From Cycas panzhihuaensis (Eukaryota > Cycadophyta), in the NCBI GenBank assembly GCA_023213395.1, contig CM041465.1:231081741-231145740 (forward strand): a stretch of DNA of 64,000 nucleotides. Direction: 5' to 3'. Position 1 is the first letter of the stretch. Each line of letters starts with the position of its first letter. A program made the translations under genes and the position numbers. The notes under the pieces were generated by a model. That model saw only the letters and a list, made by a program, of their open reading frames with translations, searched no databases and had not been told where the DNA came from. Below, in pieces: positions 22,400-37,499 of the stretch.

Positions 22400-22740
22400 C
22401 TCAATGTATTTGGTTTCTCTAGAATCAGTTTAGAGAGCTACATTTCCTTTGCCAATAACTTTATGGGTTGTATCATCTCCAAACATAATAGAGCCCATTT
22501 TGGTTGTATCCATTGTTTGAAACCAACCCTTTTTATGAGTCATATGAGTAGAGCATCCTGAGTCAATGTACCAACTACTATCTTCATCTTCATTGGCTAG
22601 AAAGTAGGATAAGAATAGCCGATTTTCTATATTTTGCACAGTAGTATTAGCACCTCCTTTGTTAGGTGGTCTATTTTTAACAAAGCATCTATCTTCCATG
22701 TGACTAAGGTAATTATAAAAGTGCAATATGATGAATATCT
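22400..22740 (-). pseudogene. Element 2 zinc knuckle end and aspartic protease
   Basis: The 22430-22726 stretch is open for 98 codons. It begins at the end of a CCHC knuckle whose first cysteines are decayed (YLSHMEDRCF) and continues to the protease motif SWYIDSGCSTHMTHKKGW, with an intact catalytic D-S-G, then GSIMFGDDTTHKVIGKG. Comparison with element 1 shows the Gly kept here and lost there. Confidence 0.88.
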
Positions 22741-23745
22741 TCTCCCATAACTGAGACTTCTTCTCTGAGGATAAGATCTATCAATATGAGATGGGCTTCC
22801 TCTTTCTTAATGAGGAGGTAGATAATCCCTTTGTCTATGATTTGGAGGATGAAGATTTTCCCTTTATAATGGTATGTCCCTTTGGCAATTGGGACAACAT
22901 TGATGTGGCCCTTGTTGTCTTTCTTCACTTAGATATTTAGTTTTCCATGAATCTCTTTAATTATCTCCTTGTCTTTGGTGAGGAGTTTAATATCTTAGCT
23001 ACCTTTGTTGGTGTGGCGTATGTCTAGGGTTTCTACTCTTTTCTTTTGGAGATTAATCCCTAGATTTAGAATTGCTTGCTTGAGCATATGGGCATATCCT
23101 TACCTTAATGGCAAAAGCATATTCAAGTGATTTATTAAATACCTTCTTCTCTTCAACAACCATTAACATGGTACTCAATTGTTCTATTTTGAGGGTGCTC
23201 AAGTATTTAGAGACTTCAATGCTGGTTACGACCATTTCAAAGCTTGGTACGACATTGACACATCATAGAATCCTTTCAATAACTCTTTGTTCCATTAAGG
23301 TCTCTCTAACAGATCTCATATGATTAACCAAGTCTTATACCTTTGTTATAAAGTCGGTAACTGATTCATTTGAATTCATCCTTAGGTTTTCAAATTTACT
23401 CCTAAAGTTTTGAAGCTTTAATGAAGCCACTCCTTTATAAATTAGTTGTAAAGTATCCCATACTTGCTTTGATGTGGTTACTTCAGTCACTCTTAGAAAG
23501 ATTTTATCATTAATAGCGCAACAATAATGCTAGAGCTTCATTATCTTTCTTGACCATTTATTTGAATACCCTCTTTTGTTCATTTATGGCTTTGTCACCT
23601 GGATCTATATAGACTGTCTGAACTATGTTCCATAATTCCTTTAACATGAGGATAGATTTCATTTTTCTACTCCAAATTAGAAAATTTATCCCATCAAATA
23701 CTGGAATAGTCATATTTTCTATACTTATTACCATATTACTTAACT
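22740..23745 (-). pseudogene. Element 2 gag (broken)
   Basis: Gag starts near 23745 with TIPVFDGINFLIWSRKMKSIL and ELWNIVQT, homologous to the element 1 start. The UBN2-type region near 23053-23235 reads VVTSIEVSKYLSTLKIEQLS, again matching element 1. At least four frame changes and several stops intervene before the nucleocapsid tail near 22900. Confidence 0.82.
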
Positions 23746-23859
23746 TGGGTTATGATAATAATCCTTTAATAAATAAAATATGTTTATCTCACCAAGGTTT
23801 TGGTTAAATGAATAAAAAGGTTTTTCAAGTTTAACCCAAGGTTTTATCCAAAGTTTTGA

Positions 23860-24300
23860 ATAAGTGAACTAGTACCTATTAAGTCTATTAGGCTCTAAGT
23901 TTAAGTTTCTCTTAGGGTAACCTTCAGTTGTTATCCTATATAGTGGCACCTACTCACAGATGGTAAAACAGGGACCCAATATACTGGTACGTGAGCACTA
24001 GGCTCTATATACCTCAGTACATAGGTTGCTACGAAGGCTTTTACACCCCCCTAAATTGTTAACCCACTTGTGTCAGACTTATGCCTAGCGATAGATCTAA
24101 CAATGAAGGTTCTCGAACCAAGGCACTCACCCTCTTCAGGTCTAGCCTTGGTCTCAAAACACCACAAATGGAATAGGTTCTGCACCTCATCCTATCACTG
24201 AATACACTTACTATCCAAAGGTTTCTCTCATCCAATATGAGTAGGCCAAGTGGCGTATATAGGGTGGTAACTATAGGGGTCCTAACCATTCCCCTTATAA
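23860..24300 (-). other. Leader block conserved with element 1
   Basis: Counterpart of 14296-14720: on the minus strand GGCCTACTCATATTGGATGAG, AGGGTGAGTGCC, GGTTCGAGAACCTTCA and GAGGTATATAGAGCC occur in the same order. An open frame of 76 codons across it does not align in frame with the one in element 1. Confidence 0.8.
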
Positions 24301-25295
24301 GGTTGGAAAAAAAAAAGGTTTAATTCAGGTAATTATCTAATTTAATGTGAGAAAATTTTATTATAGATGGTCTTGCTTATAAACAAGATTCCTTTTAGAA
24401 TAAAAAAATGAAATGAAACTTGAAAATAAAGACTAAAATTAAAATACTCAAATATCAATTTGAAAAAATAAAGTATAAAATATATTTTCTAATAAAAGAA
24501 TGCTTTTAATTTTAAAACAAAATTCTCCCTTTGAAAGTATAAATGACTAATCTCACAATAAGGAAACTATGAGCAAATTTGAATCTATATTCACACCTTT
24601 AAACCAATCAAATGCCTTTTTCAAAAGAGAATAATTATTCAATGTTCAAAGAAGTTTACATGTACTTTCCTTTTAAAATAAAGATGTATATCTATGCTTG
24701 CCCTATTTATGCAATTTGAAAATAAAAAAAATATTCTCCCCATTTGAAGTATTAGATTTCTTTGTAAATAATAAGAACATTTTCCTTTAAAAAATATGAA
24801 ATAAAGACGAAAAAAAAAAATTCTAAATGAAAGCCAAGTGAACTCCTTTAATTAAGTTTTGTAAGTAGGTTGTGTTAAGAATAGAGGGGGGTAATTATTC
24901 TTTAATACTCACAAATAAGTGTAAAAAATCTCTTGATCAAGCACAAAAGGACTTTAAATAAGTTTTAGATTTGATAAAAGTGAAAACTATGACAATAAAT
25001 ACTTTTTTATTGAATCGAATGAAAAAATGGCTCCTTTTGCTCTAGAGGCCCAAAAGTAGGCTAAATCAGCTTCAAAATGGCTTAAAAACTTAATAAATAC
25101 TAGAAAATCTTACTAATGATCAGTATTATATAAATATCAAGTGAAATATATTCAAAATTAGAAAGAAATTTGGCTAAAAGGTCTTAAAGAAAGTCTAACT
25201 AGGACTTGAATGAAACCTCAACTTTAGGAGCTTTCAAAGTCTACAAGAAAACTTCAAAATTTATAAAAACAATATGTCAATTCAAAGAGAAATGA

Positions 25296-25318
25296 GTCAG
25301 ATTCCTAACAAAACTGAC
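25296..25318 (-). other. Homologue of the leader hairpin, partly decayed
   Basis: Minus strand GTCAG ... CTGAC enclose 13 bases, the same 23-base length as 13291-13313, and the flanking CTGACTCATTTCTCTT is shared. Inner stem pairs are lost. Confidence 0.65.
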
Positions 25319-26119
25319 AGATCTAAAATCTGATATGAATCAGAAAAGTTATATCGAAAAAGGTGAACAGTACTTTTTATGTTAATAACTCAAAAAACTT
25401 TTTAAAAAATGATTAACTTTAACTGATTAAAATCAGGTCAAATCGGCTTAAAACGTCGCAAATAACTAGTTAAAATTATAGCACATAAAGTTATAGACTC
25501 AATAGAACTAGTTTTGTCAGAAATTAAGACCCTAATGAAAAGATATTATAAAAATGAACCAGGTAACCTATGTATTTGAAAAAATTAAAAAAATTAAAAA
25601 GAAAAAGTTTTATAAACTTAAGAAGGCCCCTTTTAAAACAAAAGTAAAGGTCACATGAACCTTAGGTGACCGGGGGCTAACACTTAAAGAGCTTAAGCAT
25701 CTTATAAAGTGGAATTAAAAGTTTATATAATAAAATTTAATTAACAAAAATCTTTATAAAAAATAAAATGAAGTAAAATGGCATCGAACGCTAAGTATGG
25801 GCAACGGTCTGCATCATGAATAGAGGTGAAACTACAGAGGACAAAGGATTAGGATCGATCAAAATTGATCAAAATAAAAGCCAAAATAGGATTGATTCAT
25901 ACACTATGAGGAGGTGCCATGATACAACGAGATATTTTTTTAAAATATTTTTTTAAATGAACAAAAAATAGTGAGAAAGGGATGGCTGCTGATGAAAAAT
26001 CAAATACACAATAATCTCAAAGATTATCACTAATTGTTACCTAGAGGACTAAGATATATCAAAGAGGGGGTACCACTAATTGTTACTCAGATCAGACTGA
26101 AAAAAATGTGAAGAAATCA

Positions 26120-28106
<1,987 letters not shown>

Positions 28107-28800
28107 AAAAGAATGAGGGTAGACGCACGGCCGGTGAATAAATGGAGATAATGATACTAAACAGGGATTGAAGAGGTTCGATTAATCTTAGATATGAGAT
28201 GAGATAAGCATACAGGAGGGTGCCTAAGTAGGTAGACTCTAAAAGTATTAAAAAATTTCTAAAAATTTTGAAAAAAATTGTGAAAAATAGTGTAAAAATG
28301 ATAAAACTTGAGAAACTGGAACTAAGGCTAGATCTCACCAACAGAGAGATAGTTTGTCACGAAAGTTTAGAGGGAGGTATATATCTACGATGACTAGCTG
28401 TTGGTAAATTCTTGTGATAAATAGAGATTTGTAGAAGAAGAGTAAAAATGCCTAAAATAAGGAATTGAGGTTCAGCGAGCAATATCTCTCAAGATAGGCG
28501 ATCAAATTGCAAATGGTCTTTTCCATAAGCTAGAAGACTTAGTACAAATCAAAATGAATGGCCATATGGTAGGGTTTTATTTAAAGATTGAAAGACTGGA
28601 ATCAATCGAACATGGGGTAGCCATGGGTAAAAAACCATATGAAGCATATAAACATTAAAAAATTAATAATAAACTTCAATTTATAAAGTTTAAACTTTAG
28701 TATATCAAAATATTACTACACATACCAATATTTGACAAAAAATAAGCCATGAATTCACTCGTCTTACACACTAGTAGCCAACTATAACTTTCCAACCATA

Positions 28801-28812
28801 AGCTCTAACTTT
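28801..28812 (-). other. Decayed primer-binding site of element 2
   Basis: Minus strand AAAGTTAGAGCT corresponds to GGTATCAGAGCT after the LTR in element 1; the AGAGCT core and spacing are kept. Confidence 0.6.
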
Positions 28813-29133
28813 AAATGTTATTCGCAGAGGAGAAGAGCAGGTCAAGATGCCATTACGATTACTAAATTTCCATATATTAGAAGGTAGTGTTTAAAAAACC
28901 TAGGTTGTAATACAACCATTTAAATAGAATTTTGGGGAGGTGCCTAAGTGCCTCAACCTAACCTACATGTTAGCTATTAAAAAATAAAAAATAAATTAAA
29001 ATAATAAAAACGTACCTGAATATGTCAGTTGATGAAGGCTTAGGGAGGCTCTAGGTGTTGTAGGGTGCCCCAAAGGTGGCTTTGGGGGGCCTTACGTTCA
29101 CATAGACTTAGGACATTAGGGGTTATCCCAATA
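28813..29133 (-). repeat. Element 2, 5' LTR
   Basis: About 320 bp, starting TATTGGGATAACC on the minus strand. It matches the split 3' LTR over its whole length. It contains the hairpin CCCCAAAG-CCAC-CTTTGGGG, with the same loop as element 1 and one compensated base pair. Its right edge joins element 3's LTR at AAGGT. Confidence 0.9.
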
Positions 29134-29548
29134 AAGGTAGGGCCTCTAATTAGGGGGTTTAAGGGAGATAGTTACTCCCAATATAGGGGTTTGGGAGTAA
29201 GAGCCCTCAAGAAAAAATTTTGGGTGTCTTATAGGGGTATTTTTTGACCCATAGTTTATGCCCATTATATTATAAAATTGCAAGGTAGTATCTTATAAAT
29301 ATATGTCTATATATTCTTCTATAATGACACATATAAGGAGGTTAGATGAGTCTTTAATAAGTGCATGAGAAGAGAGTTGGGGTCTCTATATAATTCTTTA
29401 GCTATTGATTAGATTAATAAAATGGTCTATTCTTAGACCTGAATCTCTTGGTGTTCTTTATTATGTACTTAGTTTATTTTAATTATGTATTCTTTATATG
29501 GTTTAGAGCTTTGTTAATACATTACTTATATGGTTATATTTTCTCTTT
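29134..29548 (+). repeat. Element 3, 5' LTR, right piece
   Basis: Collinear with 33724-33960 (TTTTGGGTGTCTTAT, GTTTATGCCCATTATATTATA, TATATATTCTTCTATAATGACACAT). It continues about 150 bp beyond where the 3' LTR is cut, including a TATA-like CTATATAATT near 29394 and an AATAAA at 29416-29421 that could be the poly(A) signal. Confidence 0.85.
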
Positions 29549-29551
29549 ATT

Positions 29552-29563
29552 TAGTATCAGAGC
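29552..29563 (+). other. Primer-binding site of element 3
   Basis: TAGTATCAGAGC, one G-to-A change from the initiator tRNA-Met complement. Confidence 0.85.
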
Positions 29564-29649
29564 TAAGGGTTTTAGTTTTATAAAAAGATATTTGATGAGT
29601 GGGAGTCTTGTCTAGTGAACTTGAGTATAAAGATTATAGTAAGCACTAT

Positions 29650-30370
29650 GAAGATGGAGATTAAAAAGTTCAATGGCTAGAACTTTGAGTTGTAAAAGTT
29701 AAAGATGGAAGATATCCTTGTAAAAAAATATTAGTAAATTATTATAGTACAAATAAAGTATGTGAATATAGTTGATGAAGACTAGAAGAAGCTCAATTAA
29801 AAAGTAATCAATTTGATAAGGTTATGCCTTTTAGACATAGTGTTATTGAATTTTGCTATAGAGTCTATGACTAAATATATATGGAATAACTTAAGGGCTA
29901 TGTATTAGTCAAATTCCCTAGTTAATAAGTTATTTTTTCAAAAAAATCTATATTCATTTAGGATAAGTGATGGAGATATAATTACAAACCATTTCACCAT
30001 ATTTAACACTATAATGAGCTAGTTTATTTCAGTTAGGATAATAATATCTAAGGAAGACAAGTGTATTACCATGTTATGTTTACTTCTTAATTCTTGGGAT
30101 AATTTTGTGATGATAATTAGTAGCATAACTACTAGCACCCTAAAATTTGACGATGTTATTATCTCCCTACCATCAAAAGAGACAAGGTGAAAATCTTGTG
30201 AGGATCATTCAAAAGAAGTATTAATAGTAATAGGTCATATATTAGATCATGACTAATAAAGACCTAGAAATAAATGACCAAAATCTAGAGGAAAATCTAA
30301 ATCTCTAAGTAGGCGGCCTTGGTATGCTAGAGATGTAGGAAGGATAGCCATTTGAAGAGCCAAGGTTGAC
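29650..30370 (+). pseudogene. Element 3 gag (broken)
   Basis: Starts at an ATG near 29650 (MKMEIKKFNG, then NFEL, KMEDILV). It continues through NLIRLCLLDIVLLNFAIESM and KLFFQKNLYSFRISDGDIIT to LLLNSWDNFVMIISSITTSTL, the classic copia UBN2 pattern. The CCHC knuckle near 30320-30365 (WYARDVGRIAI) has lost its cysteines and His. Stops often replace Trp or Gln codons. Confidence 0.85.
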
Positions 30371-30469
30371 AAGGGAAAGTCACCTAATATACTTCTTCCA
30401 TGGTAGTAAAAACTTCTAATGAAGCTAATGGTGATGTTTATTTAGTAACCTCAGCTCAGTTATCAAATA

Positions 30470-31935
30470 TTAAATCTTGGTTAATTGACCTTGGTGTCTT
30501 GCTTCATATTACTCCTCATAGTAACTAGTTCTATGAATATAAAAGTATTGACAAAGGTCAAGTATTCCCTAAGGATTATTACCATATAAAATTATGGGTC
30601 TTAGAAGGGTGAAAGTTTGATTTAGAGATGGAAGGGTTAAAACTATCTTTGATTTGAGTCATATTCCTAGTTTAGTTATGAGTCTATTATCTATCAGTTA
30701 ATTAGGCAATGTAAAAATAGAAGTGATTCTTAATAAAGATAATTATAAAATAGTTTGAGGAGTATTAGTGTTAGTAAGAGGGGTCTATTTTGGAATACTA
30801 TATAATCTTGATGCAAGTACAATATGTGTTGGAAGTTACAGTCTAGTTGTTATAGAAAGTAGTAGTAATACATGTGGGAACCAAGTATCACTTACCAGTA
30901 AAACTATGTTATGGCATTAGAGATTGGGCCACATTAGAGAAAAATACATCCATGATTTATTTTCCAAAGATATACTAGAAGATATCTTTAGAATGGATGG
31001 AACTTTTAATTTTGATTTCTGTGAGTATTATGTTTATTGCAAATAAATTTGGGTTAGTTTTTCTTCAAGCTTGAAGAGAGCAAAGGGCATTCTACAACTA
31101 ATGCATAATGATGTTTTTAGACCTATTGATATAACCTCATTAGGTGGGTCTAAATACTTTATCTCATATATAGATAATTTATTTTAGAAAGATATGGCTA
31201 TACTTTCTCATACAAAAATCTAAGATCTTCAATAAATTCAAATAATTTAAGGTCTTGGTCTAGAGTCAAAGTGATAGGTAGATCAAGGTGTTGAGGACTA
31301 ATAATAGAGGTGAGTTTTGCTCAAAGGAGTTTAAGTAGTTCTACAAGCAATGTGTAATAGCAAGGTAGAAGATAACTCCCTCTATGCCATAATAGAATAA
31401 AGTTATTGAAAGGATGAATAGAACCTTACTAGAGAGATCAAAGAGTATGCTTAGTATTATTGATTTAGAGAAGAAATTCAAGGTTAAGGCTATTATGACT
31501 GTAAGCTACCTGATAAATAGATCATTGACGACTGCCTTAGTGTATAAAACACCTAAAGAAATATGGTCTAGTAAGAATCCATCTCTTGGTCATCTTAAAG
31601 TTTTTTTATTGTGAATCTTTTATGCATATTCCTAACCTATAGAGGACTAAGCTTGATTTTAAAGTATAGAAGACTATTTTCATTAGTTATGGTGATGGTG
31701 TTAAAGGGTATAAGCTTTATAACCCTGAAACACCAAAAGTTATGTATAGTCATAATGTTGTCTTTAGTGAGGAGTTCAACTCTCTTAAGCAAAATGAAGA
31801 ACCAAAGGAGACAGACTCTAAGAAGGTACAATTTGAGATAAGGGTTAAAGATTTTATATTAGAATATAAGTTAGCTAAAGAGAAAGGACTAGTTATAGAT
31901 GTATCCAACCTTAAGAACCCCATATCTTGAGGAGA
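30470..31935 (+). pseudogene. Element 3 protease and integrase (broken)
   Basis: The protease remnant near 30477 reads SWLIDLGVLLHITPHS, where D-S-G has become D-L-G. The pre-integrase part near 30915 (RLGHIREKYI) and the core near 31100 (LMHNDVFRPIDITSLGGSKY) keep the first Asp. The second motif is RTNNRGEF, Asp changed to Asn. TPQQN has become P-stop-stop-N near 31390. The Glu region 31414-31614 is open: IERMNRTLLERSKSMLS, then VSYLINRSLTTAL and NPSLGHLKVF. The integrase tail runs to 31930. Confidence 0.85.
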
Positions 31936-32059
31936 TTAACTTGTGAGAGAAGATAATTTAATATGTATATTCTTGAGTATTTTTATTGCTACTCTTTTAT
32001 TTTATCTATTACAAATGATGATCTAAGTAGGTATTATTTAAGAGGCTCTAAAGTTAAAA

Positions 32060-32730
32060 GAGAGTAACTTTAGATGAGGCCATGGAGGAAGAAATGATAG
32101 CCTTGCACAAAAATAACCCACTAGATTTAGTGGATCTACCTAATGGGAAAAAAACTCATTGATAACAACTGTATCTTTAAGAAGAAGTTCCAGGTTGATG
32201 GTACTATAGAAAAGTACAAATCCTACTTGGTAGTAAAGGGATATTCCCATGTCAAGGGAATAGATTTTAGTGAGATGTTTTCTCCTATTACAAAAGTATC
32301 TTTAATTAGATTTTTATTGACTATAGTAGTTGCCTATCATCTTGAGATGGATCAGATGCATGTAAATATTATACTTCCTCATGATGACCTTAAGAAAGAA
32401 ATTTATATATTACAACCTAAAGGTTTTAAAGTTGCAAGGAAGGAGAATATGATGTGTATGTTGAAGTCATTATATGGATTGAAATAGTCACCGAGGATGT
32501 GGTATCAAAAGTTTAATTCATATATGTTAGTAAATGGCTTTGTGCATAGTAAAGTGGTTAATTATGTATGTTATAAATATGTTCGTGATCACTTTATTAT
32601 TCTAGCTTTATGTGTTGATGATATACTTTTAGTTGATATCATGAACAGTAAATATGTGTTGATGATATACCAACTGTAATTTCATTTTGAGATGAAGGAC
32701 CTCTATGCTATATATTTTATTTTTGGCACT
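32060..32730 (+). pseudogene. Element 3 reverse transcriptase (broken)
   Basis: A continuous stretch at 32143-32487 shows VDGTIEKYKSYLVVKGYSH, DFSEMFSPITKVSLIRFLL and LEMDQMHVNIILPHDDLKKE, where the first catalytic Asp (QLDV type) has become His, then MLKSLYGLK. After a stop, 32497-32679 has MWYQKFNSYM and LCVDDILLVD; the DD pair is intact. This RT is catalytically dead by the Asp-to-His change as well as by stops. Confidence 0.88.
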
Positions 32731-32879
32731 AAGATTAAAAGGGATAAAAGAAATAGGAAGATTTTGCTTAGTCAAAGATGGTATATTAAGAAGATACTAT
32801 AGCAGTTTTATTTCTAAGACAACAAATAAATTGATATTCATTTTCTTATTAGTTTAAAATTATTAGTTATATAATACCT

Positions 32880-33490
32880 AAAGATTGACCAAGAAGTTGA
32901 AGATATGGTATTTATCTTTTATATTAGTGCATTTGGTAGTCTAATATATACGATGGTTTACACTTGACCAGCGATTTCCCATGTCATAGGAGTAGTTAGC
33001 AAGTATATGTCAAACCTAGGCAAGGAGCATTACGTAGCTGTGAAAAGGATTTTCAAGTATTTGTGAGGTACATCAAACTATAGAACTTTCTACTAAGGAG
33101 ATCCCATAGAGAGTATAATAATGAACTTAAAATGATTTATTGATATTGATTGGATTAGATATCTTGATAATAAAAGATCTAGAAGTGGGTATGCTTTTAC
33201 CCTTTATGGTGGTATAGTTAGCTAGATAAGTAAAGGACAACAAGTTATGGTACTTTTTAGCATAAAAGCACAGTATATGGAAACTATTCATGTATGTAAG
33301 GAAGTAGTTTGGTTATCTAAATTATGCACAGATGTCAGCTTCAAGTAGGATGCTGTGAGGATAGATTATAATAGTTAAAGTATAATCTACCTAATAAAGA
33401 ACCCCATATTTCATACTCAATCAAAGCATATTAATGTGTAGTTCCATTTTGTGAAAGAAATACTTCAATACCGTAAGGTAGAGTTGTAGA
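32880..33490 (+). pseudogene. Element 3 RNase H (broken)
   Basis: AFGSLIYTMVYT, VIGVVSKYMSNLGKEHYVAV, RIFKYL, DIDWIRYLDNKRSRSGYAFT, KAQYMETIHVCKEVVWLSKL and SKHINV occur in family order with intervening TAG/TGA codons. It ends about 150 bp before the 3' LTR. Confidence 0.85.
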
Positions 33491-33643
33491 AAATTATTAC
33501 ATAGAAAATATTGTGGACTTATTAAGTAATATTATTAACATAAAACAATGTAAATGGTGTAGAAAGGAAATGGGTATTTATAATTTAAGCATTTAGTAGT
33601 TGTGTATACATGTTTCTTAAAAAGTGTTCAACATGTAGGAGAT

Positions 33644-33960
33644 TATTGGATATGTTGAACACTTTGTAAGTGTTACATAAGTATAGGCATTATGCCCAAT
33701 CCCCTTAGTGGGATCTAAGGGCCTATGGTAGGGCCCCTTACTAGGATGTTTATGGGAATAGTGGCCCTCCAAGTAGGGGTTTAATGGTGAGAGCCTCGGA
33801 GAAAAATTTTTGGGTGTCTTTTTCAGCCCATGGTTTATGCCCATTATATTATAAAACTATAAGGAAATATCTTATAAATTTATATCTATATATTCTTCTA
33901 TAATGACACATGTAAGGGGGTTGGATAAGCCTTTAATAGGTGGATGAGAAAAGAGTTAGG
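33644..33960 (+). repeat. Element 3, 3' LTR, truncated
   Basis: Starts TATTGGATATGTTGAACAC after a short purine run (GTAGGAGA). It matches both pieces of the 5' LTR until GAGTTAGG at 33960, then diverges abruptly. About 180 bp of LTR including the AATAAA region is missing, so a deletion or later rearrangement lies here. Confidence 0.85.
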
Positions 33961-35828
33961 TATAGCTGGCAATTAAGACCTTGGCTTAGTGAGGGTTTAA
34001 CAGATAGATAAGGTGATGGTGTGAATAGTCTCATACAACTTAATAGTAGCAACCCTTAATAGATTAAGCTGGTGAAGAATGGAGATAGTAAATGAGTTTC
34101 ATTTCTACACACGATTTATAGGTGTATACTCAAAATAGAGTGGAACGAGGTTTTGTTTTCATAAGCATACTTCCATTTTTATCTATTTTCTTAACCAGAT
34201 CATAAGCAGTCTCACAAAAAAAAATCTTCAAATAATGTCATGTACCTTTCATTCCCTTATCTAATAATAATGCAACAAACCCTCATCTTTTATATGCCTT
34301 ATAAATGTCATCATTAATATATCAATTATGCTCTTAAATCAAATCAAATCATGGTATCTTTTAAATAACTACTTCATTCCATCTTGTCATATTATATTCT
34401 ATAAAATTATTTTATTATGTTTACAACATAATATCTATATTTCATATTCATATTATATAATTTCATTAAGAACTTTAACTTTTATTATGTACCATATTAT
34501 TTCTATTAATCATGTTATGAATCAATGGTATAGGTTTGCTACTTATTTCATGCACTAATGGAATACTGGCTTATCTACTTTATAACTTCATATCCTACTT
34601 CATCTTCTTCATTCAATCTTTATAACCTCTTGATATTCATCTTTTTATATATATCTCAATAACAAAACTACTACAAAAATACCATTAACTAAAAGAAAAT
34701 CCACAAGCTAAGTGGACAAAAAAATCAATGAATAAAAACTAGGTAAGAGAGATGTTAATTCTTATCTTATATATTTTCTTCTGCTTGTTGTGAGATTAGG
34801 TAAACTAATCAATTTTTTAAAATTTTAGTCATGTTTATAAAGGATAGGTGAACTTAATTAGAAATAATATCTCCTTATCATTCATAATCTTAGTGGACTT
34901 GATTGAAATCTATATGTCCTAAAATATGTATATAACATGCTTAAAATATTTATCCATAATAAATCAATAATGAAGATATCATCAATTTGTTATATTTATC
35001 TCTTATATAGAGCTTTGTATCATCTATATGCAATTCTATTCATTAACTTGATCTAACCTTAGAATCATGGTTACATATCACTAGCATAATCAAATCAAAA
35101 CATACCTTAAACTGACCCATATTAGTTTTCTCTTTAGCTTATACTAGCTCATCAACTAGCTTTTGTATAGGCTTCAATCTACTTATAATTGATCTAAAAC
35201 ACTCTGAAGTGTTAGGGATGCAAAATGGTTAGCAATTTTATCTACATGGAAGGCCTAGGTGCATGGTCTTGGTAGAAGCATGCAAATCCCATAATACTAA
35301 TTCTGGGCATCTATGCATTTCATGAACGTAGGGTACAAGGAGATTGTATGGATTACCTATTAGAGGGAGACTAAACTAAGGGTGTGAGTAGGTACATGTG
35401 CATTTAGATGAGTGAATGAGTTGGTTCCTTAAATAAGACCTCTGGTCATCTACAGGGGAAGCAAATAACATGCCTAAATGTAGCTAAATGTCTATTTAGT
35501 TTCAATAAAAATAGCTTGGGCCTAAGTAAAGCTACAATCTCCCATTGTAGATTTTAGACTTATAATAAGCAGCCCCTCCTCATGTCTTAGGTTTTGCATT
35601 AAATAATATGTAATAAAACCAATTCCTACTCCTAGGATAAATGGAATGCAAAGTCTAAAATATAGACAAATGGCTAATAAAAAAGGAAAATCTTTTTTTC
35701 TATTTTTTTTAGTAGATAAAAGAACATAGGAGCAAAACAAGAGGGAAGGAAAAGTGAAGGAGCAAATAAAAGTTACTTTTCCTTTCTTATCCTTTCTCCT
35801 TTTGCTAATGCAACAAATTAATGTATTC

Positions 35829-35834
35829 CTCTTC

Positions 35835-35921
<87 letters not shown>

Positions 35922-35922
35922 A
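35829..35922. repeat. (CT)n(CTAT)n microsatellite
   Basis: About 60 bp of CT followed by CTAT units. A Leu/Ser-rich open frame across it is an artefact. Confidence 0.95.
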
Positions 35923-37376
35923 ATGCAAAAATACTAATAGATAAAAATTCTAGTGTACCTACTTATGTGGCAATCGTTTGTAGTATATGCCTCCCTCCAA
36001 CATATCAAGGGCTTCCCAAAAAGATGAAGGAGTAAGTAAAGATGTCGATAACTAATTCTAAATTAAATCCAATAATATTTATGCTTGTCAGATATACTAT
36101 GATAAAGAAAAGCATGGTAAAAGGATTTATAGAAATAAAAATAAAAAGAAAATAAGGCCTTAGCCTTACCTTTTCAAGATGGTCAAGATGAAAGCCTGTA
36201 AGAGGTTGCTTGAAGAGAAGTCTATAGTTTGATGGAGTTGTAGCTTCTTCCTCTTTCCTACAAATAAGTTAGAAACCTATAAAATAAACATTTCTCAAGG
36301 AAATAAAATAAATCAAGTGGGATTGGTAGAGGTGCCTTAGAATGGTTCATGTCCCCCAATGTAATATGGACTCCCTAAGTATAATTAAGTGCCACTCCCC
36401 TAATTTGAAACTATCACACATAATAAATAGAGTAACAAGATTAGGCAATAAAGTAAACAATCACCTATGGCTTAAGAGATCTTGTTAAACACTATGGAAA
36501 ACCACTAGCATAACCTACCATTCAACATGCAAGCATGGTAGAGAGATGGCAAAAGTAAAGTAAAAGGAAATAACCATCCACAAAAATAAAGAAGGATTAC
36601 CTTTATCTCTAGGAGATTAGGAGGCCAATGGCTATAATTCTCTCTTTCAAGTACCTCCAATTTGTACTTAATATGATACTTTCAAACTCTAATGGAAAGC
36701 TACTAGAAAGGGTGAAGTTGCCAAAACTTTGGAGTAATTTTGGTAGTATAATAGTAGAGTTTCATAAACTCAAAATCTCCTCCTCCTTTCAATGGAAAAG
36801 AGAGGATTAAATAGACCATGGCAAGGTGTGGGGTTGGTGGTTTTCTAGCTATAATATAGGAAAAACTACCAAGCCAAAACTATGAGTTTTCTTATAGTTT
36901 AATGCAAATGACTTGGAAAAAGGGAGATTTTAGAAGGATTTTAGCCTCTTGGGCTACATAAATCTAATAAGGGCTAACCTAAGACTAACATGATTTGCCC
37001 AAGTCTAATAAAAGGTCATTAATGAATCAACTATCATTAAAAATCTAAAATCTAGGTAGGTGATAGTCACACAACAAATATATTTGCGGTATTATAAATA
37101 TATTCACAATATCACAAAGTACTTTACGGTACCATTATTGTAAGTAAAAAACATAATAGTTTGGAAATAGTTTTGATTTTTAAGTAAAATAAGCATATGA
37201 CTTAGCTAATAACTCACTAATAGATAACCTAAGGCACAAGTGCAATCAACAACATGTGGCAAAAAGATAATAAGAAGCCCAATGCGTCAAAATAAAGAAG
37301 GGATAAAGTTGCAAATAGGGAAGAGACACCTTTTCTAGCCCAAAGAGCCCAATGGGTGGACTAAATGGCCATGGAT

Positions 37377-37446
37377 TAAAGTCATGATAATATAAATTAA
37401 ATAAATAAAGCATATATGCACTATCTAAAGTCATGATAATATAAAT
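37377..37446. repeat. 21-bp direct repeat
   Basis: TAAAGTCATGATAATATAAA plus one base occurs at 37377-37397 and again at 37426-37446. Confidence 0.9.
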
Positions 37447-37499
37447 CAATGGAGTGTAAAAATGATAGTGATACATACCTATACTTACCTGTGTGTTGT

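Larger units (their letters stand above)
33961..37495. other. AT-rich interval, nothing recognised
   Basis: No domain, LTR pair or RNA gene is recognisable. It contains the CT/CTAT microsatellite (35829-35922) and a short direct repeat (37377-37446). Some stretches (35200-35560, 36140-36800) look less degenerate but have no supported reading frame. Confidence 0.5.

Noticed and set aside
35754-36035. 93-codon frame with a hydrophobic start
   Set aside because: Its middle is the CT/CTAT microsatellite and no domain is recognisable.
33961-37495. Host gene in the longest unassigned interval
   Set aside because: No frame shows a domain, and no splice-consistent coding run could be assembled by eye.
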